The notes beneath the pieces were generated by a model. That model was given only the letters and a program-made list of their open reading frames with translations, ran no database searches and was not told where the DNA came from. This document shows, in pieces, positions 23,980-33,640 of a stretch of 64,000 nt of DNA. A program made the translations under genes and the position numbers. How positions within the stretch are numbered: position 1 is the first letter of the stretch; every line of letters starts with the position of its first letter. Source of the DNA: Candidatus Edwardsbacteria bacterium. Lineage in GTDB: Bacteria; Edwardsbacteria; AC1; EtOH8. Location: NCBI GenBank assembly GCA_031082425.1, contig JAVHLB010000002.1, forward strand, positions 213,784 to 277,783, given 5' to 3'.

Positions 23980-26553
23980 TTAATCAACCTTTGCGCGAAT
24001 AGCTGCCCAATCTTTACCCCTCGGCATTATGAACAATCCCTTGCCATTGCTTCGGTGCTCCCAAAGTTCTCCAATCTGACGTTTCTCTTTGCTGTCCGGT
24101 AAATCCCAATCCCGCTCATTTTTATATTCGACAACCAGCACCCGGCCGTCCTCCAATAGGCACACAAAATCAGGGTAAAAACGGTCCGTACTAGTCTGCA
24201 AGGAGAATGAAGTAGACTTATGGGATATGTTCCGGACCCAGTATTTAACACCTTCTAACTGAGTGGCCAGGAATACAGCACACTCAAACTCTTCGCCATC
24301 GGCCTTTAGATCCCCGATAACAGGGAAGAAGTGCTTAGGCAACTCGGTAAACCCGTTATATGGAGTATTATAGGCATACTTGCCCTGTTCAAACAACATA
24401 AAACAATGGTCATCAGCAATGAAATTATCAGGCAAGCCCATAAGTCCCTGATGGACTGATTTCATAGCCTTCAATTTAGCCGATTTAATCTTTTCGTCAA
24501 GCCTGGACCGCAACTGGAATTTCAGATAAGTTAATTGTTCAAGAGTAAAGCCTCTTTGCTCGACAAGATTGGTGATAGCTTTGTTCAGAAAGGCAGCCTT
24601 TTCATCCGGTGAAATGGTGTCTTCCGGAATATTCCGTTCCAACCACCTTGTTAATATGCCCTGATCCCACACCTCCTGGTGTTCTACAAACGCTAACTCG
24701 GTTGTTAGTTTATCGAAATATTCAAAGTTAACCTTCCCCTTGGTGCTGATATTGAATCGGCCTCCCTGGACGGCGCTTTCATCTTTGCTAAATTCGCTTT
24801 CCGATAACTCACCGGGATAATCCAATAACCGCCATTCGCCCTGGAGCAAATGGGTTTCCTCAAATGCTTCCCACAGATCGCCATTTCGATAGGACAGTAA
24901 TGGTACCTTGAATTTTACATCCATTTCAGAGGGAAATTTTGGCTTATTAGAGATAGGGGTTTTCAGCTTTTCAAAGGCTTTACGAAATGCGTTCTTGCCT
25001 TCAGCGGTTTTAAATACACTGACCGCTTCTTCCGCTTGTTTAGCGCTCCAATTCCCTTTTATGGTAATGGAACCGGATTCCGGTATAATTTCAAACTTAT
25101 CTTCCCAATTTGAAGGGATTGTTTCAGGATCAAGAACTTCGGGCGTGGCAAAAGTAATCGAGGTGGGGCTGAATAGCTCTAAAGCCTCTGATTCTTCCGG
25201 AGCATGGATAAGATCCTTGGTTTCCTGCTTCTCAAAGCCATTTCTAACCAAACCATCCCGCAAGCTTTCCACCGTAGCCTGAAAATCCGATGAGGTTACG
25301 AATGCATAGGCTTCATTTAGCTCTGGGCACTGCTTTTTATAGGCCCTTGGCATCCTCAATATACGGCCCAAAACCTGCTCGGCGGCTGTAGATGAGTTAG
25401 TATTGCGGAAGGTGCACAATATATAAGCAAACGGGCAATCCCAGCCCTCTTTTAGCTTGTCAACCGTAATTATATACCGCAAACGGCAGGTCTCACTAAG
25501 AACATCTTCTTTACCAAGCGTATCTTCGGCTCCGGTAGCTATAGCTATTTCTTCCTCCAGTATGCCGAAATCTTCCATCAAGGCCTTTTTTACCTTTTCC
25601 GGCACCAGGGTTTCCCGGCCGGCATCATGTCGCTCTGCTTGCAACAACATAACCGGCCGAATATACTCACCAGTAAGCTTCTTTTCCTCGTTGGCTTTTT
25701 CCTGCAGGTGGTTAAGCCGGGCTATAGCATCCCGTAAAGCATCCTGCCAATTAGGCCTCCGGATCAACTCTAGGGGCAATTTAATCATCTCGGCAGCCTG
25801 CAGTGATGCCGCGGACACACTGTATAGAACGTTGCTGGGCTGGTGAGAACGGTCGGGGGTGGCTGTCAATTCCAGGATAGCACAAGGTTCAAAACGGGAC
25901 AATGTTTCAAAAGCAAGGGTGGTGCCCTGGTTATGGGCTTCGTCAACAATAACGAAGGGGTGGCGAAGCCTTAACATATCAACAAAAGAGGTATTACCCC
26001 GCACTTGTGCATCGGTAATACCATCAAAATGTGAAACCATGTCTGTATTCTGCTTATAGGCAGTCAAACGGTCTTTATCGTCCTGTTTAAAAGACTGCAT
26101 GGTGGAAACAATTATGACATTGCTGGAATTGGCAACGGCTGGGGTTATCCGCATTGCTTCGTCAATATCCATTACCTCTACCGAATCGAGCGCAGAAAAG
26201 ACAGCCTGATGAAGGAGATTGTTTGGGTCTTTTAAAGCTTTCAGGGTTTGGGTCAATATCGGCTCGGACGGCACAAGCCACAAGGTTATGCTATGCTGGA
26301 CAAACAAATAACTTTGATTAACCCGCGGAATGGTCATCCCGGCAACTAAGGTTTTACCACCGCCGGTGGGGATCCGCAAACAGACATAGGGCACACCGGG
26401 CAGTTTTTTCAAATTACGGTACAAAAGTGGTGTACCATACCATTCCCTGGTGGTTTCTTCGTAGGCTTGGCTATGGCTTGGTAGATCACGACAACGGCGC
26501 AGGAACAGCTCGTACCAATCAATGGCTTGCTGCTGATATTCCTTTAAAATCAT
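23980..26553 (-). CDS. res: Type III restriction enzyme, Res subunit (helicase-nuclease)
   Basis: 857 residues with SF2 helicase motifs: RIPTGGGKTLVAG (motif I), VIVDEAHN (motif II), LELTATPDRSHQ (motif III) and AEQVLGRILRMPRA (motif VI). The C-terminal end has PDFVCLLEDGRVLVVEYKNE, a PD-(D/E)xK nuclease core. It works in complex with the Mod subunit, translocating or sliding on DNA and cutting unmethylated sites. Its start overlaps the mod stop by 4 bp (26550-26553). Somewhat shorter than the roughly 970 residues usual for EcoP1I-type Res, but all key motifs are present. Confidence 0.92.
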   Translation of the reverse strand: MILKEYQQQAIDWYELFLRRCRDLPSHSQAYEETTREWYGTPLLYRNLKKLPGVPYVCLRIPTGGGKTLVAGMTIPRVNQSYLFVQHSITLWLVPSEPILTQTLKALKDPNNLLHQAVFSALDSVEVMDIDEAMRITPAVANSSNVIIVSTMQSFKQDDKDRLTAYKQNTDMVSHFDGITDAQVRGNTSFVDMLRLRHPFVIVDEAHNQGTTLAFETLSRFEPCAILELTATPDRSHQPSNVLYSVSAASLQAAEMIKLPLELIRRPNWQDALRDAIARLNHLQEKANEEKKLTGEYIRPVMLLQAERHDAGRETLVPEKVKKALMEDFGILEEEIAIATGAEDTLGKEDVLSETCRLRYIITVDKLKEGWDCPFAYILCTFRNTNSSTAAEQVLGRILRMPRAYKKQCPELNEAYAFVTSSDFQATVESLRDGLVRNGFEKQETKDLIHAPEESEALELFSPTSITFATPEVLDPETIPSNWEDKFEIIPESGSITIKGNWSAKQAEEAVSVFKTAEGKNAFRKAFEKLKTPISNKPKFPSEMDVKFKVPLLSYRNGDLWEAFEETHLLQGEWRLLDYPGELSESEFSKDESAVQGGRFNISTKGKVNFEYFDKLTTELAFVEHQEVWDQGILTRWLERNIPEDTISPDEKAAFLNKAITNLVEQRGFTLEQLTYLKFQLRSRLDEKIKSAKLKAMKSVHQGLMGLPDNFIADDHCFMLFEQGKYAYNTPYNGFTELPKHFFPVIGDLKADGEEFECAVFLATQLEGVKYWVRNISHKSTSFSLQTSTDRFYPDFVCLLEDGRVLVVEYKNERDWDLPDSKEKRQIGELWEHRSNGKGLFIMPRGKDWAAIRAKVD

Positions 26554-28256
26554 AGTGCATCCACCCTTATCTTATAAGGCAGCTGTTTAAAAGTGATTTT
26601 CTCTTGCCTGAGTCTATTTGCTCCCAATCTGCAGGCTGTGCCATAAATAACCTTTGGGCCTTTGTGCTTTGGCAAATGAGATAGCACAGCGGTAGTTAAT
26701 ACATTTCCACCATCAGGTGTTTTGTCTTTCAATATCCCATTATACAGTAAATAAACACCCACATCTCTGCATACGCCAATAAGAGGGTTGTTTAGTTTAG
26801 CTTGCTTATGTATGGGTTCCCCAGTTTCTGTAAAATAGACATGCCGGGCAAGATCTGCAAAACGCACAGTATTGCGAATGTCCCCCTTTTCATCAAAAAG
26901 TGAATCACCCAGGATAGAATAACGGAAACCCATACCACGCTGTGTTATTGTTGCTTCCCTATTTATTATATTACCTAATCTCTTCCTTGTTACATTTCTA
27001 GCAATTTCATTATCAAGTTCAATCAATACAAATTTGCGCTCACTATCAGGTATTTCATTATTGAGCTTTAACACTGCATGACCAGTACTCCCCGAGCCAG
27101 CAAAAGAATCAAATACGATATCTTTTGATTTGGTTGTCATATTAATTAATTCTGCAATTATCTCAGGATCCTTCGGATACTCAAACTTATTTTTACCAAT
27201 AATATTTTCTAAAAGAAGTGTTGCTGCACGCCCATCTTTATAAAAAACAGAAGGAAATGGTTCTTGGTTAACTTCATATAAATATGTCTTTCGACAAGGT
27301 ATAGTAGTCTCATCGGGACCAAAATGAACATATGATAACATTTCCGCCCATTCTTCTTTCGTAGTTGGTTCCTCCCACCTCCAACCCGTTGACGGTTTTT
27401 TACAAGACTTACCTGTTAATGGATGGGGAATATCGTAGCGTGGTCTGTTTTTTCTCCCATCATCTGGACCAGATAAGTCTGCCGCAAAATACAAATTCCT
27501 CTCATCAGACCATTTATAATGTTTATGTGCCTTAGCTGGGTCACCCTTTTTTAATGATTTATACCACTTCATCATTTCAATATGAATAATATCGTGGTGA
27601 TTGCCATGTATTTCTTTCAAACTGCTATAATATGCAAGTACCTTATCAACCCCTTGTTTATGCCTTTTCCACTTTGTTTTAAGGCTAACCAGTGTACTTT
27701 TTGATTTTGCATAAACAAGGATATATTCATGTGTTTTAGAAAAAAATGTTGAGTCACCCTTTTTCCCCTTTTCCCAAACCAAAACAGCCAATCTATTCTG
27801 CTCTTTAAATATACTATCAGCTAACAAAATCAGATTAGATAATTCATTGTCATCAATACAAATAAATATGACGCCATCTTCTTTCAAAAGAAGTCTTAGT
27901 AATGTTAGTCGAGGATACATCATACATAACCATTTATCATGACGTGTGAGATCCTCTGCTTCACCACCCACAACATCACCCAACCAATCTTTTATTTCGG
28001 GACTATTGACATTATCATTATATTTCCACTTTTCCTCGCCGGTGTTATAAGGCGGGTCTATAAATATACACTTTACCTGGCCGGCATAATAAGGCAATAG
28101 GGCCTTTAAAGCAAGAAGGTTGTCGCCTTCCACCAATAAATTCCCAGAACCGGGATCGCCAACTGACAATTCCGGCAATTCTTTTAAAAGGTGAAAGGGA
28201 ACCTCTCGGTGGTGATTTTCCACAGCTTTTTTACCGATCCAAGATAGTGTAGGCAT
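26550..28256 (-). CDS. mod: Type III DNA (adenine-N6) methyltransferase, Mod subunit
   Basis: 568 residues. It has the catalytic IDPPYNTGEEKW motif (DPPY 67-70) before the SAM-binding DSFAGSGSTGHAVLKLN (about 375-390), the beta-class order of type III Mod enzymes. The variable target-recognition region lies between (about 150-340). It methylates the recognition sequence for self-protection and gives sequence specificity to Res. The gene starts 11 bp after the AlbA_2 gene stop and is translationally coupled to res. Confidence 0.93.
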   Translation of the reverse strand: MPTLSWIGKKAVENHHREVPFHLLKELPELSVGDPGSGNLLVEGDNLLALKALLPYYAGQVKCIFIDPPYNTGEEKWKYNDNVNSPEIKDWLGDVVGGEAEDLTRHDKWLCMMYPRLTLLRLLLKEDGVIFICIDDNELSNLILLADSIFKEQNRLAVLVWEKGKKGDSTFFSKTHEYILVYAKSKSTLVSLKTKWKRHKQGVDKVLAYYSSLKEIHGNHHDIIHIEMMKWYKSLKKGDPAKAHKHYKWSDERNLYFAADLSGPDDGRKNRPRYDIPHPLTGKSCKKPSTGWRWEEPTTKEEWAEMLSYVHFGPDETTIPCRKTYLYEVNQEPFPSVFYKDGRAATLLLENIIGKNKFEYPKDPEIIAELINMTTKSKDIVFDSFAGSGSTGHAVLKLNNEIPDSERKFVLIELDNEIARNVTRKRLGNIINREATITQRGMGFRYSILGDSLFDEKGDIRNTVRFADLARHVYFTETGEPIHKQAKLNNPLIGVCRDVGVYLLYNGILKDKTPDGGNVLTTAVLSHLPKHKGPKVIYGTACRLGANRLRQEKITFKQLPYKIRVDAL

Positions 28257-28267
28257 AATAATTATAA

Positions 28268-29689
28268 CTATCGTTTACGTGAAAAGTGTTTTTCTATCAT
28301 TTCATCAATTATCTGATTACTCAAAGAAAACCCATCGAAAATGTTAAACAAGGGATTCACCACTTTACTTACATAATCACCAATTGCGGATAAAGGTGTT
28401 TCAAGAGGTATTTGCACACGTTGCTCAAATAAGTCCTGATATGATATTTTACCTGAGTTCATATACCTGTCATAATTTGCCCATGAACTTAGTTCCCTAC
28501 CTTGCAACCTAGTCCATTTAAAAGAGAAATATAATGTAGTTTTATCAATTTCACAGCGCATTGCTTTAGCAAAAGCCATACCTACTGCCATAGCCTCTGC
28601 CGTTCTCAATATCGCTAAACCAAAATCTAATTCTTTAAACGGTTCTGGTGCATTCCTTCCTTCTCTCAAGTCATCCTGAAGTGCACGCCTAAGATAAAAA
28701 CGCCCTAATGGATCATATATCATAAAATCAACATGACTTAAAATGCTCATCCTGCTGGCAGCATATGTTTCCCAGGTGTTGCTATTAACATACGGTCTTT
28801 CACTTTCATGAAAACTACGCGTATCCAACCATATAGGCCAACCTGTATAATTTGGGTTAGCGGAAGCTATAAGATTCAGAAATTCTTTATTAGAGTGATA
28901 TTGTGGCACCTCACCCAATATAATTAAAGCTACTTCCCATGTACCAAAATCAGGTAATTCAACAGCTTTTTCTCTACGCACTACTTCATATCTTGAATCG
29001 CAATAACCAATAAAGTCAGACATTATTTGTTCAATTGTTTTTTTTTGGTTCGTACCGGTAAACAAAGCAGTTAAAACACTTTGTACTTCCGGCAAAGCCA
29101 AAGCAGATAAATGCCTCCTAATGAAGCGCCCTATGTCAGCTTCCCTATTGTCGAAACAAATATCAATTACTTTCGGCCAATCTTTCCATTTTACAATTGA
29201 AGTGCTTGGCGTATTGTTTGATTCCAAGGTTCTAACATATACTGCATCAACCGCTAACAATTTATTCCCCTCGTGAATCAAATCCGACTTGCAAGCTACG
29301 GGCTGTTTCACCCCAGAGGGAATTATTATCACAGGATATAGCTGTTTTTCTCGCTCCGGATATTCGATATCTATCTCAAATAATTCCGAAGAATACTTTG
29401 AAATCAAGCCTTGTATTTTGTCTTTATTAAAAATACTTCTAACATCGGCAGGAATATTGTTTTGATCAGGGAGTAAAGTCTCATTGTCAAATCCAATAAC
29501 TAAATACCCTCCGTTATTATTCCTTAAAGCAAGTGCTGCCCTCACCATTTTGCATATACCGTCAGGCTGATCAGGGTCTATCCAACGCTTTAATTCAATC
29601 GAAAGACTTTCTTGTGGTCTTCCAATAAGGCTATTTATTTGCTCATCATCTTTTGACATAAAAGAACCATGAATATTAACATTAATCAT
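28268..29689 (-). CDS. AlbA_2 (Schlafen-type) domain protein in the restriction operon
   Basis: 473 residues. The N-terminal 130 or so match the AlbA_2/Schlafen putative nucleic-acid-binding domain: GRPQESLSIELKRWIDP and AALALRNNNGGYLVIGFD, the latter very characteristic. The rest is a helical region that I do not recognise, with EWxxYAASRMSIL-like and RREKAVELPDFG stretches. As the first gene of the operon with mod and res, 11 bp apart, it may be an accessory or guard component of the type III system rather than an independent regulator. That role is inferred. Confidence 0.75.
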   Translation of the reverse strand: MINVNIHGSFMSKDDEQINSLIGRPQESLSIELKRWIDPDQPDGICKMVRAALALRNNNGGYLVIGFDNETLLPDQNNIPADVRSIFNKDKIQGLISKYSSELFEIDIEYPEREKQLYPVIIIPSGVKQPVACKSDLIHEGNKLLAVDAVYVRTLESNNTPSTSIVKWKDWPKVIDICFDNREADIGRFIRRHLSALALPEVQSVLTALFTGTNQKKTIEQIMSDFIGYCDSRYEVVRREKAVELPDFGTWEVALIILGEVPQYHSNKEFLNLIASANPNYTGWPIWLDTRSFHESERPYVNSNTWETYAASRMSILSHVDFMIYDPLGRFYLRRALQDDLREGRNAPEPFKELDFGLAILRTAEAMAVGMAFAKAMRCEIDKTTLYFSFKWTRLQGRELSSWANYDRYMNSGKISYQDLFEQRVQIPLETPLSAIGDYVSKVVNPLFNIFDGFSLSNQIIDEMIEKHFSRKR

Positions 29690-30310
29690 TAATAAGTAGA
29701 GATTTTAAAGAGTTTGGGGCAGCGCCCTGGCGGCCACCTGTGTTATTAAATCTTGGCTTAAAACCGTGATAATAAAAACTACGAAGTGGACAATCACCAG
29801 GGATAGATGCCTCCAGTTTACATACACCTGGGGAGCTTCCGTATTGTTTTTTACCTTCATTGGCATTCCTCCTTCTTCGATCATATAGACCGATTTAGAA
29901 TAGATAGCCGCCGAAAAACGCTGCTCCGGAGATCTCGCTCCCCCAAACTCTCCTATCTGTTAATACTAATTATAAAATACACCAAGTCATACTTACATTA
30001 AGAATACATCATAAAGATGAAAAAATGCAAGCAAAATACTATACCTTAGGATAAACCCCCAGCCCGAAGTCCGAAGGACTGCCCCTGAAAGGGTCGTGTT
30101 GGGACGGACACGACAGCATCCGCCCCCTTAGGCGCTTTATCTTAATTGCGCCAGAGCAGCCCTTCACTTTGGGAGTTCCGAAGATGGTGGGGGTTGCCAG
30201 GGATGGGTGTCCAGAGGGAAGGGCTCGGCAGGGGGCGGGCTGGCAAGGATGCCGACAAAAAGCCTATCTGCTGTGACGAGGCAGACGGCAGGGCTGGGGA
30301 CACATTATAA
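29690..30310. other. 620-bp non-coding region between the AlbA_2 and mcrC genes
   Basis: No convincing gene; short ORFs here lack ribosome-binding sites. It is AT-rich at 29880-30050, then GC-rich. It includes a TCGTGTTGGGACGGACACGA inverted repeat near 30091-30112 and ends with one copy of a 26-bp repeat (30278-30303) that recurs at 33596-33621. Confidence 0.6.
30278..30303. repeat. 26-bp direct repeat, copy at the mcrC end
   Basis: GAGGCAGACGGCAGGGCTGG plus GGACAC, identical to 33596-33621, with similar ATCAAGGA-containing sequence just after each. The pair brackets mcrC-mcrB. Confidence 0.85.
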
Positions 30311-31342
30311 TCAATCAAGGATAGCAATTAAATCGTTATGAACATTTTTCCAACCCTGATTTAAATTTATGGTTAATACCTTCAATTTATGCCCTTGCGT
30401 TATAAATTCCTTCTTATATGGCCTATCCACTGAGGGATAGAGCAAATAACCTTCACAGTTTTCGTTTACCCCGCCTTTTCTTTCAATTTGCTTTACATAA
30501 GTGAATAGCTGACTTAGATGCGCTTGCCTGAGGTTTTCACTATCATAATGCCTTTGGAATATATCCTTATAAAACTTCGTATCAATAATGATTTTCTTTT
30601 GTCCGTTTTCCAGAGATATGTCGGTTTGCATCCTGGGCAATCCATGGTAAGAAGTATCATCGATAGCTGCAATGTCCCATTCGATGTATTCTCTTGAGAC
30701 ATAATATCGGTTCTGCTCAAGCTTGTAGAAATTCCTCACAAATTCCTCGAATAATGACGCCATCTGCATCTCATCCCTGGTAAAATCCCTGAACCTAACC
30801 CGGCCATCCTCTTCATTGACTATTATATTGTCATGTATGATCTCACATATATTCATAAGGAACTTATAGAAGCTGTTATTGCTGTTCAACTGAACCTTAT
30901 GGAAAATCGACTTATCAACAGGCATCTCCGAGATCCCCGCTAAAGGTCTCATCAGCGACTTTAAAGAAGCCCTCAAATCCTCATTTAGTGAACTTATTCG
31001 GATAAGCCTACATATGGTAGTTTTCAATATGCGGTTGTGCAGCACATTCTCGTTGAAGGTATCATAGGTGCAGAAAACTTTTCCGTTTTCCAGAGATCCT
31101 TTCTTAATGCATTCACTTATTTGCAGGCGGCCCTTGAGGACCCTGCCCTCGCTTTCCTCGGGAATATACCCTCGATCAATTCCCCGGCGCAGCAAATAGC
31201 GAACACCACTGACCAGCACACTAGCAAACAAGTCCTGAAGCTTCCATTCATCCTTAGCATCCAAGTCTACCAGGTTGCCCTCTTCAAGCTTGTTAAAAGC
31301 GTAGCAGAGAAGATAATAAATATTTTCTATGGGAATGTCCAT
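30311..31342 (-). CDS. mcrC: McrC-like nuclease subunit of a McrBC restriction system
   Basis: 343 residues. The N-terminus MDIPIENIYYLLCYAFNKL and the CTYDTFNENVLHNRILKTT block are typical of McrC. The PD-(D/E)xK nuclease site appears as MQTDISLENGQKKIIIDTKFYK (about 228-250), followed by QAHLSQLFTYVK. It cuts DNA when driven by the McrB ring at modified sites. It starts 2 bp after the mcrB stop, one operon. Confidence 0.9.
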   Translation of the reverse strand: MDIPIENIYYLLCYAFNKLEEGNLVDLDAKDEWKLQDLFASVLVSGVRYLLRRGIDRGYIPEESEGRVLKGRLQISECIKKGSLENGKVFCTYDTFNENVLHNRILKTTICRLIRISSLNEDLRASLKSLMRPLAGISEMPVDKSIFHKVQLNSNNSFYKFLMNICEIIHDNIIVNEEDGRVRFRDFTRDEMQMASLFEEFVRNFYKLEQNRYYVSREYIEWDIAAIDDTSYHGLPRMQTDISLENGQKKIIIDTKFYKDIFQRHYDSENLRQAHLSQLFTYVKQIERKGGVNENCEGYLLYPSVDRPYKKEFITQGHKLKVLTINLNQGWKNVHNDLIAILD

Positions 31343-31344
31343 TG

Positions 31345-33438
31345 TCAGGGCTCTAAAGACCGTATCTCTTTCAGTGCCTTCTCGACGTCATCAGACCAAT
31401 ATTCCCTGATTAAAGGAGCAAGTTCCATCTTCACAACGGAGGAATACCATCCAGCATCTGGTGTCATACCCGGCGGGGGACAAAAATAACTGTGCCCGAT
31501 CCTAAAGCCCGGTCCAAGGTTCTTGTCGGTGGCAATTCTCTCGTTGAACGAATTCATCCTGTCCACGATACTCTTAACTAATTCTGCAGAAACCCCAGAA
31601 TCCAAAAGGTATTTCCTATATTTAGTGGAGCTGAACTCAGGGTGCAAGTCTGCAAAGCGGAAACGTCTGCGAAGGGCATAATCGACAAAAGCCAATGACC
31701 TGTCAGCAGTATTCATCGTTCCTATAAAGTAAACATTCTCAGGTATAAAAAATCTGTCTTCATCATCTTCTGAATAGGTCAGAAGGAGGGAGTAGTCGGC
31801 ACCTCTTTTATCGGGTTCTATCAACATCATTAACTCACCGAAAATCTTGCTGAGATTGCCCCTATTTATCTCATCAATGATGAAAACATACTTCCCGGTC
31901 GGATCCATCTGCGCCCGCTTACAGAATTTGTAGAAAATCCCATCCTTAAGTGCAAATTTCCCACTGTCATTTGGCCGGTACCCCTGCATAAAATCCTCAT
32001 AGGAATATGACTGATGGAATTGGATCATCTCCACCTTGTCCTCATCCTTGCTGCCAATAAGGGAATAAGCTATGCGCTTGGCGACATAAGTTTTTCCCAC
32101 GCCTGGAGGTCCCTGCAGAATGATGTTCTTTTTCGCAAACAGGATGCGCAGGATTTCATCAAAACTGTCATCCGACATAAAAAGGCTATTCAAGGCATCT
32201 GCCCTAGTATATTCAGGGGCAGACTCCCGCACCTCCTGTACCGGAATCTCAATTGCAGCAGGACCCGATTCACCATTAACTAACTTCCGTAGCATTGCCA
32301 CATACTTTACATATTTGGTGAGGTTGGTGACAGCCTTCATCGCAAACATCTGATCACTTTCAACCAGCCAACTGCCTTTCTTGTGCCAGGTTACCTTCCT
32401 GACTTGTTTGTACCGGTTCCTGGAATCATCAAATATATAGTCAGACGTCACGGTTCCATAGCCAACTATCTCTCTCCGACCCACCTTGGCAAACACCTCA
32501 TCCCCGATTTTCATCAGGTTCGCGAAAGAATAACAACCCAGTGCATTATTCTTTTTAGATGAATTTGGCTCATCATCAAGCTGGCGCAACTTGCTGGCTA
32601 TTGCCTCCTGGTCATGATAGCCTCGGAGATCACCAAGCCGATCCCAGCCGATAGCAATAATGCCGTTAGCATAAAAATCATCCCAAGCCATCCCACCCTC
32701 ACCTGCGGCAATGAGCCATGTATTCACATCAGGAGAAGAAGCATCTTTATATCCAGCTTCCACATGTACAGCATCTTGGTTGGATTTCCATGCCTCATGA
32801 GATATCTGATAAAATGGTTTCCCGTCATTCTTACCCCTAACTTCATCTAATATGTGATTATAACCATTCCAATCATCGAAGTCAGCAGCAATACCCAAGC
32901 CGGACAATAAGGGGCGAGTTTGCCGGTCTATAGGCAAAAAATACGAAGGCCTGACCCAAAACATTGCTTGAGTGAGCTTCGCGACACCAACCCAAGGTAA
33001 ATTTAAAGTATCAACAAAAGTTTTCTGCTTTACCTTGTTTTCCAAGCATTCTTTAAATAATGACCATAAAAGAGGAACATCATTACTATCCCGCTCGTAT
33101 GAATATCTTATAAACCAGCTTCCCCTGGGATTCGACGAAGGAACACCATCAAAATCCACAGGCGCAGGGCTTTGCAAAGATAATTTTATCTTCAGATTTT
33201 GAACTATCGTAAACCTTTTATCAATCCCATATTTATTTATCTGTGAAAAAAAGGTAAAAGGATCCAGAGCCTCAAACTTAATATCCCTTCGATTTTCATC
33301 CTTATCCAGAAAGCCGCCGACAACGCCACTATTAATTAATATATCTGCTAGTTGTTTCTGTTTATTTTCATATTGTAAAAGCTTCGTTGCAAGTTCCTCA
33401 TAAAAAGGAACCCAGCTATATGATGACGGTTGAGGCAT
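31345..33438 (-). CDS. mcrB: McrB-like AAA+ GTPase with EVE-like modified-base reader region
   Basis: 697 residues. The C-terminal AAA+ domain has Walker A GPPGVGKT (443-450), Walker B YVFIIDEINRG and the McrB signature FIGTMNTADRS. Upstream (about 238-400) is a segment starting WLIAAGEGGMAWDDFYANGIIAIGW that resembles the EVE/PUA-like fold used to read modified bases. The first 230 residues resemble the N-terminal domain of other McrB-like proteins (WVGVAKLTQAMFWVRPSYFLPID). This suggests restriction of DNA with modified bases, but which modification is unknown. Confidence 0.88.
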   Translation of the reverse strand: MPQPSSYSWVPFYEELATKLLQYENKQKQLADILINSGVVGGFLDKDENRRDIKFEALDPFTFFSQINKYGIDKRFTIVQNLKIKLSLQSPAPVDFDGVPSSNPRGSWFIRYSYERDSNDVPLLWSLFKECLENKVKQKTFVDTLNLPWVGVAKLTQAMFWVRPSYFLPIDRQTRPLLSGLGIAADFDDWNGYNHILDEVRGKNDGKPFYQISHEAWKSNQDAVHVEAGYKDASSPDVNTWLIAAGEGGMAWDDFYANGIIAIGWDRLGDLRGYHDQEAIASKLRQLDDEPNSSKKNNALGCYSFANLMKIGDEVFAKVGRREIVGYGTVTSDYIFDDSRNRYKQVRKVTWHKKGSWLVESDQMFAMKAVTNLTKYVKYVAMLRKLVNGESGPAAIEIPVQEVRESAPEYTRADALNSLFMSDDSFDEILRILFAKKNIILQGPPGVGKTYVAKRIAYSLIGSKDEDKVEMIQFHQSYSYEDFMQGYRPNDSGKFALKDGIFYKFCKRAQMDPTGKYVFIIDEINRGNLSKIFGELMMLIEPDKRGADYSLLLTYSEDDEDRFFIPENVYFIGTMNTADRSLAFVDYALRRRFRFADLHPEFSSTKYRKYLLDSGVSAELVKSIVDRMNSFNERIATDKNLGPGFRIGHSYFCPPPGMTPDAGWYSSVVKMELAPLIREYWSDDVEKALKEIRSLEP

Positions 33439-33595
33439 AATAATACCTTCTATTTAATAAATATTAATAAGTGTTTAAATTAAGTATATTCCCTACGCCT
33501 GACAATTTCAAGAATGATTTGTCGGTTGCAGATATTAAGTGCCATATTAATGTAAAACATATTTAACAGGTGGACTAAAACCCTGCAAAACGGCA

Positions 33596-33621
33596 GAGGC
33601 AGACGGCAGGGCTGGGGACAC
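33596..33621. repeat. 26-bp direct repeat, copy upstream of mcrB
   Basis: Identical to 30278-30303 and in the same orientation, 3318 bp away. It lies between mcrB and the zinc-ribbon gene, just after the stop of the latter (33641). Confidence 0.85.
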
Positions 33622-33640
33622 CATATTATCAAGGAATGAT

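Noticed and set aside
30142..30327. Small minus-strand ORF beside mcrC
   Set aside because: No ribosome-binding site, overlaps the 26-bp repeat and mcrC end, and Pro/Ser-rich composition without pattern.
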